Of a stretch of 64,000 bases of DNA, positions 45,217 to 55,186 are shown piece by piece (the stretch's first letter is position 1; each line of letters opens with the position of its first letter). Below the pieces are notes generated by a model, which worked only from the letters and a program-made list of their open reading frames with translations, was not told the origin of the DNA and did no database searches. The translations under genes and the position numbers were made by a program. This DNA is from Pseudomonas lutea. Lineage in GTDB: Bacteria; Pseudomonadota; Gammaproteobacteria; Pseudomonadales; Pseudomonadaceae. Location: assembly GCF_000759445.1 (NCBI RefSeq), contig NZ_JRMB01000002.1, forward strand, positions 1,364,001 through 1,428,000. Direction: 5' to 3'.

Positions 45217-47176
45217 CGGCTGGCAACTGATAGCTCCAGGTTTCGGTCAGGACTTGTTGAATCATGGCCGGCCCCTGTTGGGTGGTGGATGCAGCCTCTA
45301 CCGCTGGCTGCGGGGTTTCCTTGCTGCCTTTGTTCGCCTTCGCGGCATCGCCCAGGGCGGCTTCCGGCTTGGAGGCCTCGTCGGACTTCACTTCGGCAAC
45401 CTTGGCGTCCGCCGGTTTGGCCGCGTCAGCTTTGGCAACATCCTTACCGTCAGCTTTCGGCGCCTTGGCGTCCTTCTGATCGCCCGCTTTCAACGCGTCA
45501 GTCTTGACGATCTCGGCTTTCTCGTCCTTCGGCGCTGTCACGACAGGCGCAGCGGCAACGGCCTTGGCTTCAGCCTTGGCAGCCGGCTTCTTGTCAGACT
45601 TGTCGGCAGTGATCACCGCAGGTTCCTTGCCAGGCTCGGCAGGGGTCTCGCGAAGCAAGTAAGCACGCATTTCGACGGCCTTGCCCGGATCCTTGACCTT
45701 CAGGCGCAGCGTCAGACGCCAGCCTTTGGTCACCGGGTTGTAGCGCAGGTTGTTCTCGACCAGGTCAGTGTTGTCATCAGTGATGACCTGACTGCGGATC
45801 GACGGGTCTTCACCCAGCTTGGCCAGTGTCGGGCCAACAAAGTCCACCAGATAAGCCACGCTGCCGTCCGGCTGACGGATCAGGTTGGACTGCTTCACGT
45901 CACCGGTAGAGCGCAGGGTCTGCTTGACCCAGCCCAGATCAGGCGAGTGAATGGCGTCCTCATCCATGGTCCAGTGCAGGCGATAGTTGAAGTCGATCGG
46001 CTGGCCCGGCTCCGGTTGAGTCTCGGGCTTCCAGAACGCAACGATGTTGTCGTTGGTTTCGTCGGCAGTCGGGATCTCTACCAGATCAACCGTACCTTTG
46101 CCCCAATCGCCCTTCGGCTCGATCCAGGCGCTCGGACGTTTGTCGTAACGGTCGTCGAGGTCTTCGTAGTGGCTGAAGTTACGGCCGCGCTGAAGCAGAC
46201 CGAAACCGCGCGGATTCTCGACCGAGAAGCTGCTGACAGAAAGGTGCTTAGGGTTGTTCAACGGACGCCAGATCCACTCGCCATTGGCTGCCTGAATGGA
46301 CAGACCGCTGGAGTCGTGCAGTTCACGACGGTAGTTGAGAACCTTCGACGGCTGGTTGGCGCCGAACAGGTACATGCTGGTCAGTGGTGCTACGCCCAGT
46401 TTGCCGACCTTGTCACGCAGGTACATGCGCGACTGGACGTCCACCAGCGTATTGGTGCCCGGACGCAGTGTCAGCTTGTAGGCGCCGGTGGCACGTGGGG
46501 AGTCGAGCAAGGCAAAGATGACCAAGTGGTTGTCATCCGCGCTCGGCTTTTCGATCCAGAACTCAGTGAAACGGGGGAATTCTTCGCCCGACGGCATTGC
46601 CGTGTCGATGGCCATGCCGCGCGCAGACAAACCATACACCTGACCTTTGCCGATGACGCGGAAGTAGCTCGCGCCCAGCATGGTCATGATTTCGTCTTGC
46701 TTGTCGTCTTTGTTGATCGGGTAGGTGACACGGAAACCGGCGTAGCCCAGGTTTTCGGTCGACTTGGGGTCGAATTTCACATCGCCAAAGTCGAAACGAG
46801 TCGGGTCGTACTTGATCTCGTTGACGGAATTGGCGGTGACTTCGTTGATTTTGACCGGGGTGTCGAAGTGCATACCCTGGTGGTAGAACGACACCTTGAA
46901 CGGGGTCTTGTCATTGGCCCATTCGGCCTTGTCTTGCAGGAAGCGGATCTTTTGATAATCCGCGAACTTCATGTCGCGGAATTCGGCCGGAAGATTGCTC
47001 TTCGGCGCTGTGAATTTCTGTCCGGCCAGATCTTTGGCCTTTGTCGCCACGTCGTCGAGATCGAACGCCCACAGCTGACCGGCGCCGAACAGACAAAACA
47101 AAGCCGACCCTGCCAACAGTGCGCTGCGTAAGCGCCTGCCCGGGTTCTTTGGTGCATTACATGGACTAACAATCAC
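45209..47176 (-). CDS. opgG: Glucans biosynthesis protein G (OpgG/MdoG) with Lys/Ala-rich insertion
   Basis: Periplasmic protein needed for glucan backbone production and branching. It has 655 residues from GTG 47176, with GAGGG 6 nt upstream; the in-frame TTG at 47182 abuts that site. Signal peptide: '[24 protein letters not shown]'. The MdoG domain begins '[18 protein letters not shown]'. E. coli OpgG is ~511 residues. The excess here is a low-complexity Ala/Lys/Asp-rich block at roughly residues 525-625, followed by a short ordered-looking end '[18 protein letters not shown]'. Confidence 0.94.
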   Translation of the reverse strand: MIVSPCNAPKNPGRRLRSALLAGSALFCLFGAGQLWAFDLDDVATKAKDLAGQKFTAPKSNLPAEFRDMKFADYQKIRFLQDKAEWANDKTPFKVSFYHQGMHFDTPVKINEVTANSVNEIKYDPTRFDFGDVKFDPKSTENLGYAGFRVTYPINKDDKQDEIMTMLGASYFRVIGKGQVYGLSARGMAIDTAMPSGEEFPRFTEFWIEKPSADDNHLVIFALLDSPRATGAYKLTLRPGTNTLVDVQSRMYLRDKVGKLGVAPLTSMYLFGANQPSKVLNYRRELHDSSGLSIQAANGEWIWRPLNNPKHLSVSSFSVENPRGFGLLQRGRNFSHYEDLDDRYDKRPSAWIEPKGDWGKGTVDLVEIPTADETNDNIVAFWKPETQPEPGQPIDFNYRLHWTMDEDAIHSPDLGWVKQTLRSTGDVKQSNLIRQPDGSVAYLVDFVGPTLAKLGEDPSIRSQVITDDNTDLVENNLRYNPVTKGWRLTLRLKVKDPGKAVEMRAYLLRETPAEPGKEPAVITADKSDKKPAAKAEAKAVAAAPVVTAPKDEKAEIVKTDALKAGDQKDAKAPKADGKDVAKADAAKPADAKVAEVKSDEASKPEAALGDAAKANKGSKETPQPAVEAASTTQQGPAMIQQVLTETWSYQLPADE

Positions 47177-47312
47177 GAGCAACCCTCGCCGAAAACAGAT
47201 GAAGAAACCAACGGCCAGCTATCAAATGCCGGGTTGGCGAGCATTGTTCCGACTCCAAAAGGGGCCAATGATTCCCCAAGCGGCGTCGGACCAGTCTGCG
47301 TTTTACCGATTT

Positions 47313-47361
47313 GACGGGCTTTGGCCCGTCCTTGTAGCGCGCGATTATCTAGTAGCGCGCG
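47313..47361. promoter_or_regulatory. Hairpin and direct repeats upstream of opgG
   Basis: GACGGGC-TTTG-GCCCGTC (47313-47330) is a perfect 7-bp hairpin. Next to it GTAGCGCGCG occurs twice (47334-47343 and 47352-47361), 18 bp apart. They lie 137-185 bp upstream of opgG in an otherwise empty 264-bp gap. Their spacing suggests regulator or mRNA-leader elements. No regulator can be named. Confidence 0.4.
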
Positions 47362-47440
47362 TTACAACGCATCAGGGGAAACAAACTATTTACAGCTTTT
47401 CCAGCAAGCAAATCCGGCGTCATCAGAAGCACGGCAAGAT

Positions 47441-47878
47441 TCAGGTTTCGAGCAAAAATGTCACAGGGCCGTCGTTCACAAGATGAACTTGCATATCCGC
47501 ACCAAACCGGCCCGTTTCAACCGCCGAATGTGAAGCTTTCGCCCTGCTGACCAGGTATTCAAACAACTCGGCGCCCAAGGCTGGAGGTGCTGCTTTCGAG
47601 AAACTTGGCCGCATCCCGCTTTTGGTATCGGCCGCCAACGTGAATTGCGAGACGAGCAACAGCCCGCCATCCACGTCCACTAACGACAGGTTGATTTTCC
47701 CGTCGGCGTCGCTGAACACCCGATAGTTAAGCAGCTTGTGCAACATCTTGTCGGCGGCGGCCTGTGTGTCTTGAGGTTCAATGCCGATCAAGACCATCAA
47801 ACCCTGATCAATCGCGCCAATTGTCTCGCCGGCCACATCGACCCGCGCCTGGGTCACTCGCTGCAACAAGGCTTTCAT
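47441..47878 (-). CDS. dtd: D-aminoacyl-tRNA deacylase Dtd
   Basis: Removes D-amino acids (and glycine from mischarged tRNA-Ala) as a proofreading enzyme. It has 145 residues. Family motifs '[26 protein letters not shown]' and the C-terminal Gly-cisPro '[12 protein letters not shown]' are intact. Its ATG directly follows the pip stop (TGA-ATG), so pip-dtd is a coupled pair. Confidence 0.96.
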   Translation of the reverse strand: MKALLQRVTQARVDVAGETIGAIDQGLMVLIGIEPQDTQAAADKMLHKLLNYRVFSDADGKINLSLVDVDGGLLLVSQFTLAADTKSGMRPSFSKAAPPALGAELFEYLVSRAKASHSAVETGRFGADMQVHLVNDGPVTFLLET

Positions 47879-48850
47879 TCAAGCCTCTTCCGGTGGCAGA
47901 TCCAGCAAGCGGCGGGCCACTTGTGAAGCCGCGCGTACCAGTGCGTCAGTAATGCCCGGTTCGGATGCCGAGTGGCCGGCATCACGGATCACTTGAAGCT
48001 CGCTGTTGGGCCATGCCTGATGCAGCTCCCAGGCATTGTCCAGCGTACAGATCACATCGTAGCGCCCATGCACGATGATGCCCGGCAGATGCGCGATTTT
48101 CGGCATGTCGCGCAGCAACTGGTTTTCTTCAAGGAAGGCGTTGTTAATGAAGTAGTGGCATTCGATTCGCGCGATGGACAGCGCACGATGCGGCTCGGTG
48201 AAGCGATCCACCACCTGCGGATTCGGACGCAGCGTGGCGGTACGACCTTCCCACGTCGACCAGGCTTTGGCGGCATGCATCTGTGCGATCTGGTCGCTGC
48301 CGGTCAGGCGTTTGTGAAAGGCGCCGAGCACATCGCCGCGTTCGTCCGGCGGAATCGGCGCCATGTAGTCCTGCCAATAATCGGGGAACAGACGGCTGGC
48401 ACCTTCCTGATAGAACCACTTGATGTCTTGAGGGCGGCTCAGAAAGATGCCGCGCAAAATCAGTGCATGCACGCGGTCGGGATGAGTCTGCGCATACGCC
48501 AGAGACAGAGTGGAACCCCATGAGCCCCCAAACACGACCCATTGTTCGATGCCCAGATGGGTCCGGATGCGTTCGAGATCCTCGACAAGATGCCAGGTGG
48601 TGTTGTTCTCCAGGCTGGCATGGGGCGTGGAACGGCCGCAGCCACGCTGATCGAACGTGATGATGCGATAGAGGTTCGGATCGAAATAACGCCGGCTTTG
48701 CGCGTCGCATCCCGAACCCGGTCCGCCGTGAATGAAGATGACCGGCAGGCCGTCCGGCGAGCCGCTTTCATCGACATACAGCACATGCGGCTCTTCCACG
48801 GCCAGATCGTGCCGGGCATAAGGTTTGATCTGCGGGTACAAAGTCTGCAT
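47879..48850 (-). CDS. pip: Proline iminopeptidase
   Basis: Alpha/beta-hydrolase that releases N-terminal proline from peptides. It has 323 residues with GGAG before ATG 48850. The oxyanion motif H-G-G-P-G is at 41-45, and the nucleophile elbow G-G-S-W-G-S has Ser110. 'GRYDVICTLDNAWELHQAWPNSELQVIRDAGHSASEPG' carries the Asp and His of the triad. First gene of the pip-dtd pair. Confidence 0.95.
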   Translation of the reverse strand: MQTLYPQIKPYARHDLAVEEPHVLYVDESGSPDGLPVIFIHGGPGSGCDAQSRRYFDPNLYRIITFDQRGCGRSTPHASLENNTTWHLVEDLERIRTHLGIEQWVVFGGSWGSTLSLAYAQTHPDRVHALILRGIFLSRPQDIKWFYQEGASRLFPDYWQDYMAPIPPDERGDVLGAFHKRLTGSDQIAQMHAAKAWSTWEGRTATLRPNPQVVDRFTEPHRALSIARIECHYFINNAFLEENQLLRDMPKIAHLPGIIVHGRYDVICTLDNAWELHQAWPNSELQVIRDAGHSASEPGITDALVRAASQVARRLLDLPPEEA

Positions 48851-49167
48851 AGGTGCTCCAAAAGTCCAATTCAGGGGCTGCGGTCTATCTGCCGAGGGGC
48901 ATCATAAACCCGAATCGGCGAATGAACATGCTTGCCTGATCCTGGCATGTTGTCACCTGCAATTTCGTCTCCCTGAGTGGCCATCGCAGAGCGTCCGCCG
49001 GCCCGACGCCAAGAGTGGAACGATCAATGCAAGCCATCGCTGAAGACAGGGGAAAGCGCCAGAGTTTTGCCGCCGGTAGGTAATGTCGGCGAACCGAGGT
49101 AGCTTGTTTGAGTCGAACCGGGGGTCGTGCAGCCGCGTATTTTCATCCGAGTGGGAGGAAATAACCA

Positions 49168-49200
49168 ATGACACGCCCTACAGTCTACCCACCCATTTAA
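49168..49200 (+). CDS. Putative 10-codon leader ORF upstream of glgP
   Basis: ATG 49168 encodes M-T-R-P-T-V-Y-P-P-I and stops at TAA 49198-49200, 28 bp before the glgP ATG and in another frame. It has a very strong ribosome site (GGGAGGAA, 8-nt spacer), better than that of glgP itself. Proline content and position are suggestive of translational control, but no conservation test was possible. The rest of the 378-bp pip-glgP gap shows no other clear element. Confidence 0.4.
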   Translation: MTRPTVYPPI

Positions 49201-49228
49201 TCGTCAAACCAACTTGAGGTCGTACCCG

Positions 49229-51712
49229 ATGTCTCCGGAACCCAACGTTCGTGACGCTGAAGTGGCAGCCTTCCGAGAAGCTGTGCTGAACAAACTCGAG
49301 TTTGCCGTCGGGAAAGATCCCGACCATGCCTTCGACCATGACTGGTTTATGGCAATCGCCCTGGCGACTCGCGACAAAATGGCTGAGCGGTGGATGAACC
49401 ACACGCGCTACGTCTACCGGCAGGAGAAAAAGCGGGTTTACTACCTGTCACTTGAATTCCTGATCGGGCGCCTGATGTTCGACAGCCTGAGCAACCTGGG
49501 CATCCTCGAAACGGCACGTGAAGCGTTGAAGGGTTTGAACGTCGACCTAGAGCAAATTCGCTCCCTTGAGCCCGACGCTGCGCTGGGTAACGGCGGCCTG
49601 GGCCGTCTGGCCGCCTGCTTCATGGAAAGCATGTCGACCTTGGGCGTCGCGGGTCACGGCTACGGTATTCGTTACGAGCATGGGCTTTTCCGCCAGGCCA
49701 TCGTTGACGGCTGGCAGCAGGAGCAGACCGAAAACTGGCTGGACTTCGGCAACCCGTGGGAATTCGAGCGCCCTGAAGTGATTTACCAGATCGGCTTCGG
49801 TGGCAGTGTGCAGCCGCAGCTGGATGCTGCTGGTGCGCCTGTGCTTGATGCTTCGGGCGAAACACGTCAGGTCTGGACCGCGGGCGAAACCGTCCGGGCC
49901 ATCGCTTATGACACGCCAGTTGTGGGTTGGCGCGGCAAGGCGGTGAACACTCTGCGCCTGTGGCGTGCGCGTGCCGTTGAAGATCTGCACCTTGAGCGTT
50001 TCAATGCCGGCGACCACGTCGGTGCTGTTGCTGAGGTCGTGCGGGCGGAAAGTATTTCTCGTGTGCTGTATCCAAACGACAGCACAGAAGCGGGCCAGGA
50101 ACTGCGTCTGCGTCAGGAGTACTTCTTCGTTTCGGCGTCGCTGCAGGATTTGCTGCGCCGTCACAAGAACATGGGCTACAGCGTCAACAGTCTGCCGGAA
50201 CACGCTGCGATCCAGATGAACGACACCCATCCGTCGATCGCCGTAGCGGAGCTGATGCGCGTGCTGATCGACCTGCATGACGTGGAGTGGGACGAGGCCT
50301 GGCGCATCACCGTCGGTACCTTGGCGTACACCAACCACACGCTGTTGCCCGAAGCACTGGAAACCTGGTCTGTAGGGCTGATGGAGCGGATGTTGCCGCG
50401 CCACATGCAGATCATTTACATGATCAACGCTCAGCACATCGACAAGGTCCGTCTCGACTTCAAGGACGACCCTGCCCTGTTCGACCTGCTGCGCGCCGTG
50501 TCGCTGATTGAAGAAGACAACGGCCGTCGCGTGCGTATGGGCAACCTGGCATTCCTGGGCTCGCACAGCGTGAACGGCGTTTCTGCGCTGCACACACAGC
50601 TGATGCGCAAGACCGTCTTCGCCCATTTGCACAAGCTGCACCCGGACCGCATCAATAACAAAACCAACGGCATCACCTTCCGCCGCTGGCTGTTCCAGTC
50701 CAACCCGCAACTGACTTCGATGCTGGTCAACGAGCTGGGCGAACAAGTGCTCGACAACCACGAGACCGCGCTCCTCAAGTTGGCGCCACTGGCGGACGAG
50801 CCGAGGTTTCAGCAGGAGTTTGCCGCGCAGCGTCTGCAAAGCAAGCAAGCCCTGGCCACGATTATTCAGGAGCGCCTGGGCATCGTGGTCAACCCGGAGG
50901 CGATGTTCGATGTGCAGGTCAAGCGCATCCATGAGTACAAGCGCCAGCTGCTGAACCTGTTCCACACAGTGGCGCTGTATCAGGCCATGCGCGCTGATCC
51001 AAGCACCGACTGGGTACCGCGCGTGAAGATCTTCGCGGGCAAGGCAGCGGCCAGTTATCACTCGGCCAAGCTGATCATCAAGCTGGCAAACGACATCGCA
51101 CGTACGGTCAATAACGACCCGACGCTGCGTGGCCGCTTGAAAGTGGTGTTCATGCCCAACTACAACGTCAGCCTGGCGGAAAGCATCATTCCGGCGGCGG
51201 ACTTGTCGGAGCAGATTTCCACAGCGGGCCTTGAAGCATCCGGCACCAGCAACATGAAGTTCGGCCTCAACGGCGCGCTGACCATCGGTACGCTCGACGG
51301 CGCCAACGTCGAAATGAGCGAGCAGGTCGGGCTTGAGCACATGTTCATCTTTGGCATGACCGCGCAGGAAGTCGAAGCGCGCAAGCACGCCGGTGAGTTC
51401 AATGCCCATCAGGACATCGCGGCATCGGGCCGATTGAATGACGTCCTGCAGGCGATCCGGGGCGGGGTGTTCTCGCCGGATGATCCGTATCGTTACGCAG
51501 GGTTGATCGACCAGTTGATCAGCTACGACCGCTTCTTTGTCTGCGCTGACTTCGAGTCTTACTGGCACGCGCAAGCGAGAGTGGAAGCGCGCTGGCACGA
51601 TTCGAAAGAATGGTGGCGCTCGGCAGTGCTCAACACCGCGCGCATGGGCTGGTTCTCTTCGGACCGGACCATCCGCGAATACGCCACTGAAATCTGGAAC
51701 GCGCTGGATTAA
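49229..51712 (+). CDS. glgP: Glycogen/maltodextrin phosphorylase
   Basis: Releases glucose-1-phosphate from alpha-1,4-glucans, using pyridoxal phosphate. It has 827 residues from ATG 49229, with GAGGT ~8 nt upstream; an in-frame TTG at 49214 is less likely. Motifs are 'YYLSLEFLIGRLM', 'ALGNGGLGRLAACFMESM', 'VKRIHEYKRQLLN' and the PLP-binding 'EASGTSNMKFGLNGALTIGTLDGANVE', with Lys677 as the Schiff-base lysine. No other glycogen gene is in the window. Confidence 0.96.
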   Translation: MSPEPNVRDAEVAAFREAVLNKLEFAVGKDPDHAFDHDWFMAIALATRDKMAERWMNHTRYVYRQEKKRVYYLSLEFLIGRLMFDSLSNLGILETAREALKGLNVDLEQIRSLEPDAALGNGGLGRLAACFMESMSTLGVAGHGYGIRYEHGLFRQAIVDGWQQEQTENWLDFGNPWEFERPEVIYQIGFGGSVQPQLDAAGAPVLDASGETRQVWTAGETVRAIAYDTPVVGWRGKAVNTLRLWRARAVEDLHLERFNAGDHVGAVAEVVRAESISRVLYPNDSTEAGQELRLRQEYFFVSASLQDLLRRHKNMGYSVNSLPEHAAIQMNDTHPSIAVAELMRVLIDLHDVEWDEAWRITVGTLAYTNHTLLPEALETWSVGLMERMLPRHMQIIYMINAQHIDKVRLDFKDDPALFDLLRAVSLIEEDNGRRVRMGNLAFLGSHSVNGVSALHTQLMRKTVFAHLHKLHPDRINNKTNGITFRRWLFQSNPQLTSMLVNELGEQVLDNHETALLKLAPLADEPRFQQEFAAQRLQSKQALATIIQERLGIVVNPEAMFDVQVKRIHEYKRQLLNLFHTVALYQAMRADPSTDWVPRVKIFAGKAAASYHSAKLIIKLANDIARTVNNDPTLRGRLKVVFMPNYNVSLAESIIPAADLSEQISTAGLEASGTSNMKFGLNGALTIGTLDGANVEMSEQVGLEHMFIFGMTAQEVEARKHAGEFNAHQDIAASGRLNDVLQAIRGGVFSPDDPYRYAGLIDQLISYDRFFVCADFESYWHAQARVEARWHDSKEWWRSAVLNTARMGWFSSDRTIREYATEIWNALD

Positions 51713-51735
51713 GGACGCGCGAGGTGATTAGCCGG

Positions 51736-52157
51736 ACGCGTTCGCCAGCAAGCCGGCTCCTACAGTGGTGTCGGCGCAGACGATTGCGTGCGGTACCGAA
51801 ATCCTCTGTAGGCGCCGGCTTGCCCGCGAATGCGGTGGCGGGGGGTCGGATGGGCGCAGCCGGTTGTGGGCGACACTGAAACCTCCTGTAGGAGCCGGCT
51901 TGCTGGCGAACGCGGTTTTCAGCCAGGCACGTGGTTGGCTGTGCTGACGCCTTCGCGGGCAAGCGCGCTCCTACACAGCGCATGCGCAGACGGCCGGTTA
52001 GGCGCCGACGATTGTGTCGGCGCGGGTCGTATGGGCGCAGGCGGTTGTACGCGGCACCGAAATCCTCTGTAGGAGCCGGCTTGCTGGCGAACGCGCTGGG
52101 TCAGCTGCATGGTAGGTAACTGGCCGGATGTGTTCGCCAGCAAATCGACTCCTACAG
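51736..52157. repeat. Cluster of REPs/REPINs with partial tandem structure
   Basis: At least six family A or B arms lie in ~420 bp. The linker GCGGCACCGAAATCCTCTGT recurs in varied form at about 51790-51810, 51870-51890 and 52050-52072, each followed by an arm, so the cluster looks built from decayed ~140-270-bp units. It fills most of the gap between glgP and the DUF2339 gene. The remaining ~140 bp show nothing clear. Confidence 0.8.
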
Positions 52158-52300
52158 CTCACGTTTTAACCGTTGAATCCGGAATCGCTGGATCTTGTGG
52201 ACCCAGATGCAACAGCGACCAGTTCTCCCTCCCCGACACAAAATGTTTCCCCTTTCTCGATGCCCGATATACTTCCGCCATCGCCGTTAATCGGCCGAAA

Positions 52301-55186
52301 ATGGAATGTCGTCGCGTGCAATGGATTCTTCTGCTGGTCGGTCTGTTTATCGGTGCGCTTCTTGACGAGTCGCTACTCGGCGGTGCCGTGGGTGCGGTCA
52401 TCGGCCTCGCCGCTGGCCTGAGCCTTCGGCTGAGCGCACTGGCGCGCGAAAGCGCCGCCCACCAAACTGAACTCGCCAGAACTCGTCGGGACCTCGACGC
52501 GGTGCAGCAGCGCCTCAGCCAACTGAGTTCCCCCGCCGTGCAATTATCGGAGTCCCCGGCTCCGGCACCGCTGGAGGTCGTGCCACTGGATGTTCAGCCG
52601 CTTGCCGACGATGGGCCGGAGCTGCTTTGGGATCTCCCCGATCCTGAACCGATAGCCGCGTCCGCCCATGACGTTGAGTGGCGTCGCCCCGAGCAGACTT
52701 CTCCGCCGCCTCGACCTGCTGACGCGCCTGATTCCTGGCAGGGTTCAGCGCAACCCAATTTGTTCGACAGCGCGATCCTGCGTGCCAAAAACTGGTTACT
52801 GGGCGGCAACACTGTGCTGCGGGTCGGCGTGGTACTGCTGTTCCTCGGCCTGGCGTTCCTTCTGCGCTACGCAACCGAAGGCATGGTCATTCCAATCGAG
52901 GCCCGCTATGCCGGGGTAGCGGCGGCAGCGCTGGCGTTGTTGGCGTTGGGTTGGTGGCTGCGTCAACGCAATGAATCGTTCGCGCTGATGATGCAAGGCA
53001 CGGGCGTCGCGGTGCTGTACCTGACGGTGTTCGCCGCGATGAAGGTCCACACCCTGCTGGCGCCGGGAATGGCGTTCACTTTTCTGGTGGCGGTCACGAC
53101 GTTTTCCGCGATCCTCGCCGTCACGCAAAACTCTCTGGCCCTTGCCTGTGTCGCCGCTCTGGGCGGCTTTGCCGCGCCACTGCTGACGTCCTCCGGGGAA
53201 GGCAGCCACGTCGCACTGTTCAGCTATTTCGCCTTGCTCAATGCAGGCATTCTGGCCATCGCGTGGTTCAAAGCCTGGCGGCCACTCAATCTGATCGGCT
53301 TCATCGGAACCTTCGGCATCGGCTTCGCCTGGGGCATGGACGCGTACACGCCCGAGCTGTTCTGGAGCACCGAACCTTTCCTGATTCTGTTCTTCCTGAT
53401 GTACCTGGCCATCGGTCTGCTGTTCGCCCGACGCACGCTGCAGGCGCATGCCGCCGGGCCTGATGATGACAGCCGCGACGCTACGCTGCGCTGGTCGGCG
53501 CGCCATACCCACTACGTCGATGGCAGCCTGTTGTTCGGAGCGCCCATTGTCGGTTTCGGCCTGCAATACGCGCTCGTTCAACACCTCGAATTCGGCCCTG
53601 CGCTGAGCGCGCTGGTGCTCGGTTTGCTGTACATGGGCATTGCCCGGTTTCTGGCCGGACGCGCACCGGGCCGGGCATTGCTGCTGGTGGAAACCTGCCT
53701 CTCCCTGGGTGTGGTATTCGGCACACTGGCGATTCCGCTTGGCCTCAGCGCGCAATGGACTACCGTTGCCTGGGCGGTCGAAGGCGCAGCAGTGTTCTGG
53801 CTCGGGATGCGTCAGAACCGTCTATTGGCGCGCGGCTTCGGGCTGTTGCTGCAGCTGGGCGCCGGTGTCGCCTTCTGCGGCGTGATCGGGCGCTGGTACG
53901 TTCCGAACTTCAACCACGGCGACTTCTGGACGCCGTTGATCATCGCATTGGCTGGCCTGGTCAGTGCATTCACCGTCGAGCGCGTCGGCACACTGCGGTT
54001 CTCCCTGAGCGAGCGGCTGTTACAACCCATGCTGCTGATCTGGGGCGCGCTGTGGTGGTCGGCGGCATTGTGCGTCAGCACCCATTACGTACCGGGAGAG
54101 GTCGAGTTTTCGACGCTGCTGCTTCTCGGCGCCATCAGCGTCGGGCTGTGGACCGTCACCGCCCTGAAACTGAACTGGACCGGCATTGCTCAACTGTGCA
54201 CGCTGCTGACGCCGGCCAGCGCGGTCTTGCTCGCGTTGATGAGCTTCAGCAGCTATTACAACCCCGCAGCCAACTGGGGGTGGCTGGGCTGGGTCGCGGT
54301 TTTCGCGGCTCACCTGTGGTCGCTCAAACGACTCGACAGCAGCTTGCATCCCTGCTTGCGCAGCGTCGCCCACGTAATCGGCTGCTGGTTGATCATCGGC
54401 GTTCTATCGCTGCAGCTTCGTTACGGATTGCTGGTGCTGTCCGAGGCGTATAACGCATGGCGCTGGTTGGGCTGGGCGCTGCTGCCAAGCCTGTATCTGC
54501 TGGCAATAACCTCTTCACGCAGTTGGCCTTGGCCGCTCGCGGCGTACCCACGCGAATACCGTGTCCTCGCCGCTGCGCCACTGGGTGCAATGATGCTCGC
54601 CTGGTTCTGGCTGGCCAACGGGCTGAGCGAGGGCGCTGCCGACCCGTTGCCCTACCTGCCATTGCTGAACCCGCTTGAACTGGGCTTGCTGATCACCCTT
54701 GGCGCCCTCTTTGCCTGGACCCGCCAACAGCTGCCGCAACTGGGCGTGAGCCATGAGCGCGCCGAGAAAACTGCGTTAGCCATCGCCGGCGCGTCGTTAT
54801 TCGCGCTGATCACAGCCATGGTCCTGCGCACCGCTCACCATTGGGCCGACGTCGCCTGGTATCCGGACGCGCTGTTTGAATCAATGCGCGTGCAGGCCGG
54901 GCTCTCCATCGTCTGGACGCTCATGGCGCTGGCGCTGATGATCGGCGGTCACCTGCGGGCGCGCCGCGACGTGTGGATTGTGGGCGCAGCGCTGATCGGC
55001 ATCGTCGTGGCCAAACTGTTTTTCGTCGAACTGAGCAATCGCGGCGGTCTGGAGCGGATTATCTCTTTCATCGGCGTTGGCGTTCTGTTGTTGGTGGTGG
55101 GATATTTCGCCCCCTTGCCGCCGCGGCAGACGGCCCGAAACGAGGGGCTGGCAGATGCTGATTCCGCGGACCCTGTACTGAAATGA
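52301..55186 (+). CDS. DUF2339 polytopic membrane protein
   Basis: A large integral membrane protein (961 residues from ATG 52301; GTG 52316 is an alternative with GGA ~10 nt upstream). It has an N-terminal membrane segment ('QWILLLVGLFIGALL'), a coiled-coil/linker region with Pro-rich acidic sequence (about 40-150), then roughly two dozen hydrophobic helices to the end. This is the layout of the DUF2339 family, whose function is not known. Its stop overlaps the next gene (ATGA), and DUF2339-DUF3999 pairs recur in proteobacteria, so the two probably act together in the envelope. Confidence 0.85.
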   Translation: MECRRVQWILLLVGLFIGALLDESLLGGAVGAVIGLAAGLSLRLSALARESAAHQTELARTRRDLDAVQQRLSQLSSPAVQLSESPAPAPLEVVPLDVQPLADDGPELLWDLPDPEPIAASAHDVEWRRPEQTSPPPRPADAPDSWQGSAQPNLFDSAILRAKNWLLGGNTVLRVGVVLLFLGLAFLLRYATEGMVIPIEARYAGVAAAALALLALGWWLRQRNESFALMMQGTGVAVLYLTVFAAMKVHTLLAPGMAFTFLVAVTTFSAILAVTQNSLALACVAALGGFAAPLLTSSGEGSHVALFSYFALLNAGILAIAWFKAWRPLNLIGFIGTFGIGFAWGMDAYTPELFWSTEPFLILFFLMYLAIGLLFARRTLQAHAAGPDDDSRDATLRWSARHTHYVDGSLLFGAPIVGFGLQYALVQHLEFGPALSALVLGLLYMGIARFLAGRAPGRALLLVETCLSLGVVFGTLAIPLGLSAQWTTVAWAVEGAAVFWLGMRQNRLLARGFGLLLQLGAGVAFCGVIGRWYVPNFNHGDFWTPLIIALAGLVSAFTVERVGTLRFSLSERLLQPMLLIWGALWWSAALCVSTHYVPGEVEFSTLLLLGAISVGLWTVTALKLNWTGIAQLCTLLTPASAVLLALMSFSSYYNPAANWGWLGWVAVFAAHLWSLKRLDSSLHPCLRSVAHVIGCWLIIGVLSLQLRYGLLVLSEAYNAWRWLGWALLPSLYLLAITSSRSWPWPLAAYPREYRVLAAAPLGAMMLAWFWLANGLSEGAADPLPYLPLLNPLELGLLITLGALFAWTRQQLPQLGVSHERAEKTALAIAGASLFALITAMVLRTAHHWADVAWYPDALFESMRVQAGLSIVWTLMALALMIGGHLRARRDVWIVGAALIGIVVAKLFFVELSNRGGLERIISFIGVGVLLLVVGYFAPLPPRQTARNEGLADADSADPVLK

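Noticed and set aside
47199..47486. 95-codon plus-strand open frame between opgG and dtd
   Set aside because: It overlaps the opgG upstream region and the dtd end, has no conserved motif, and its translation is unlike a folded protein.
48953..49174. 73-codon minus-strand open frame in the pip-glgP gap
   Set aside because: No ribosome site or recognisable family; it overlaps the glgP leader region.
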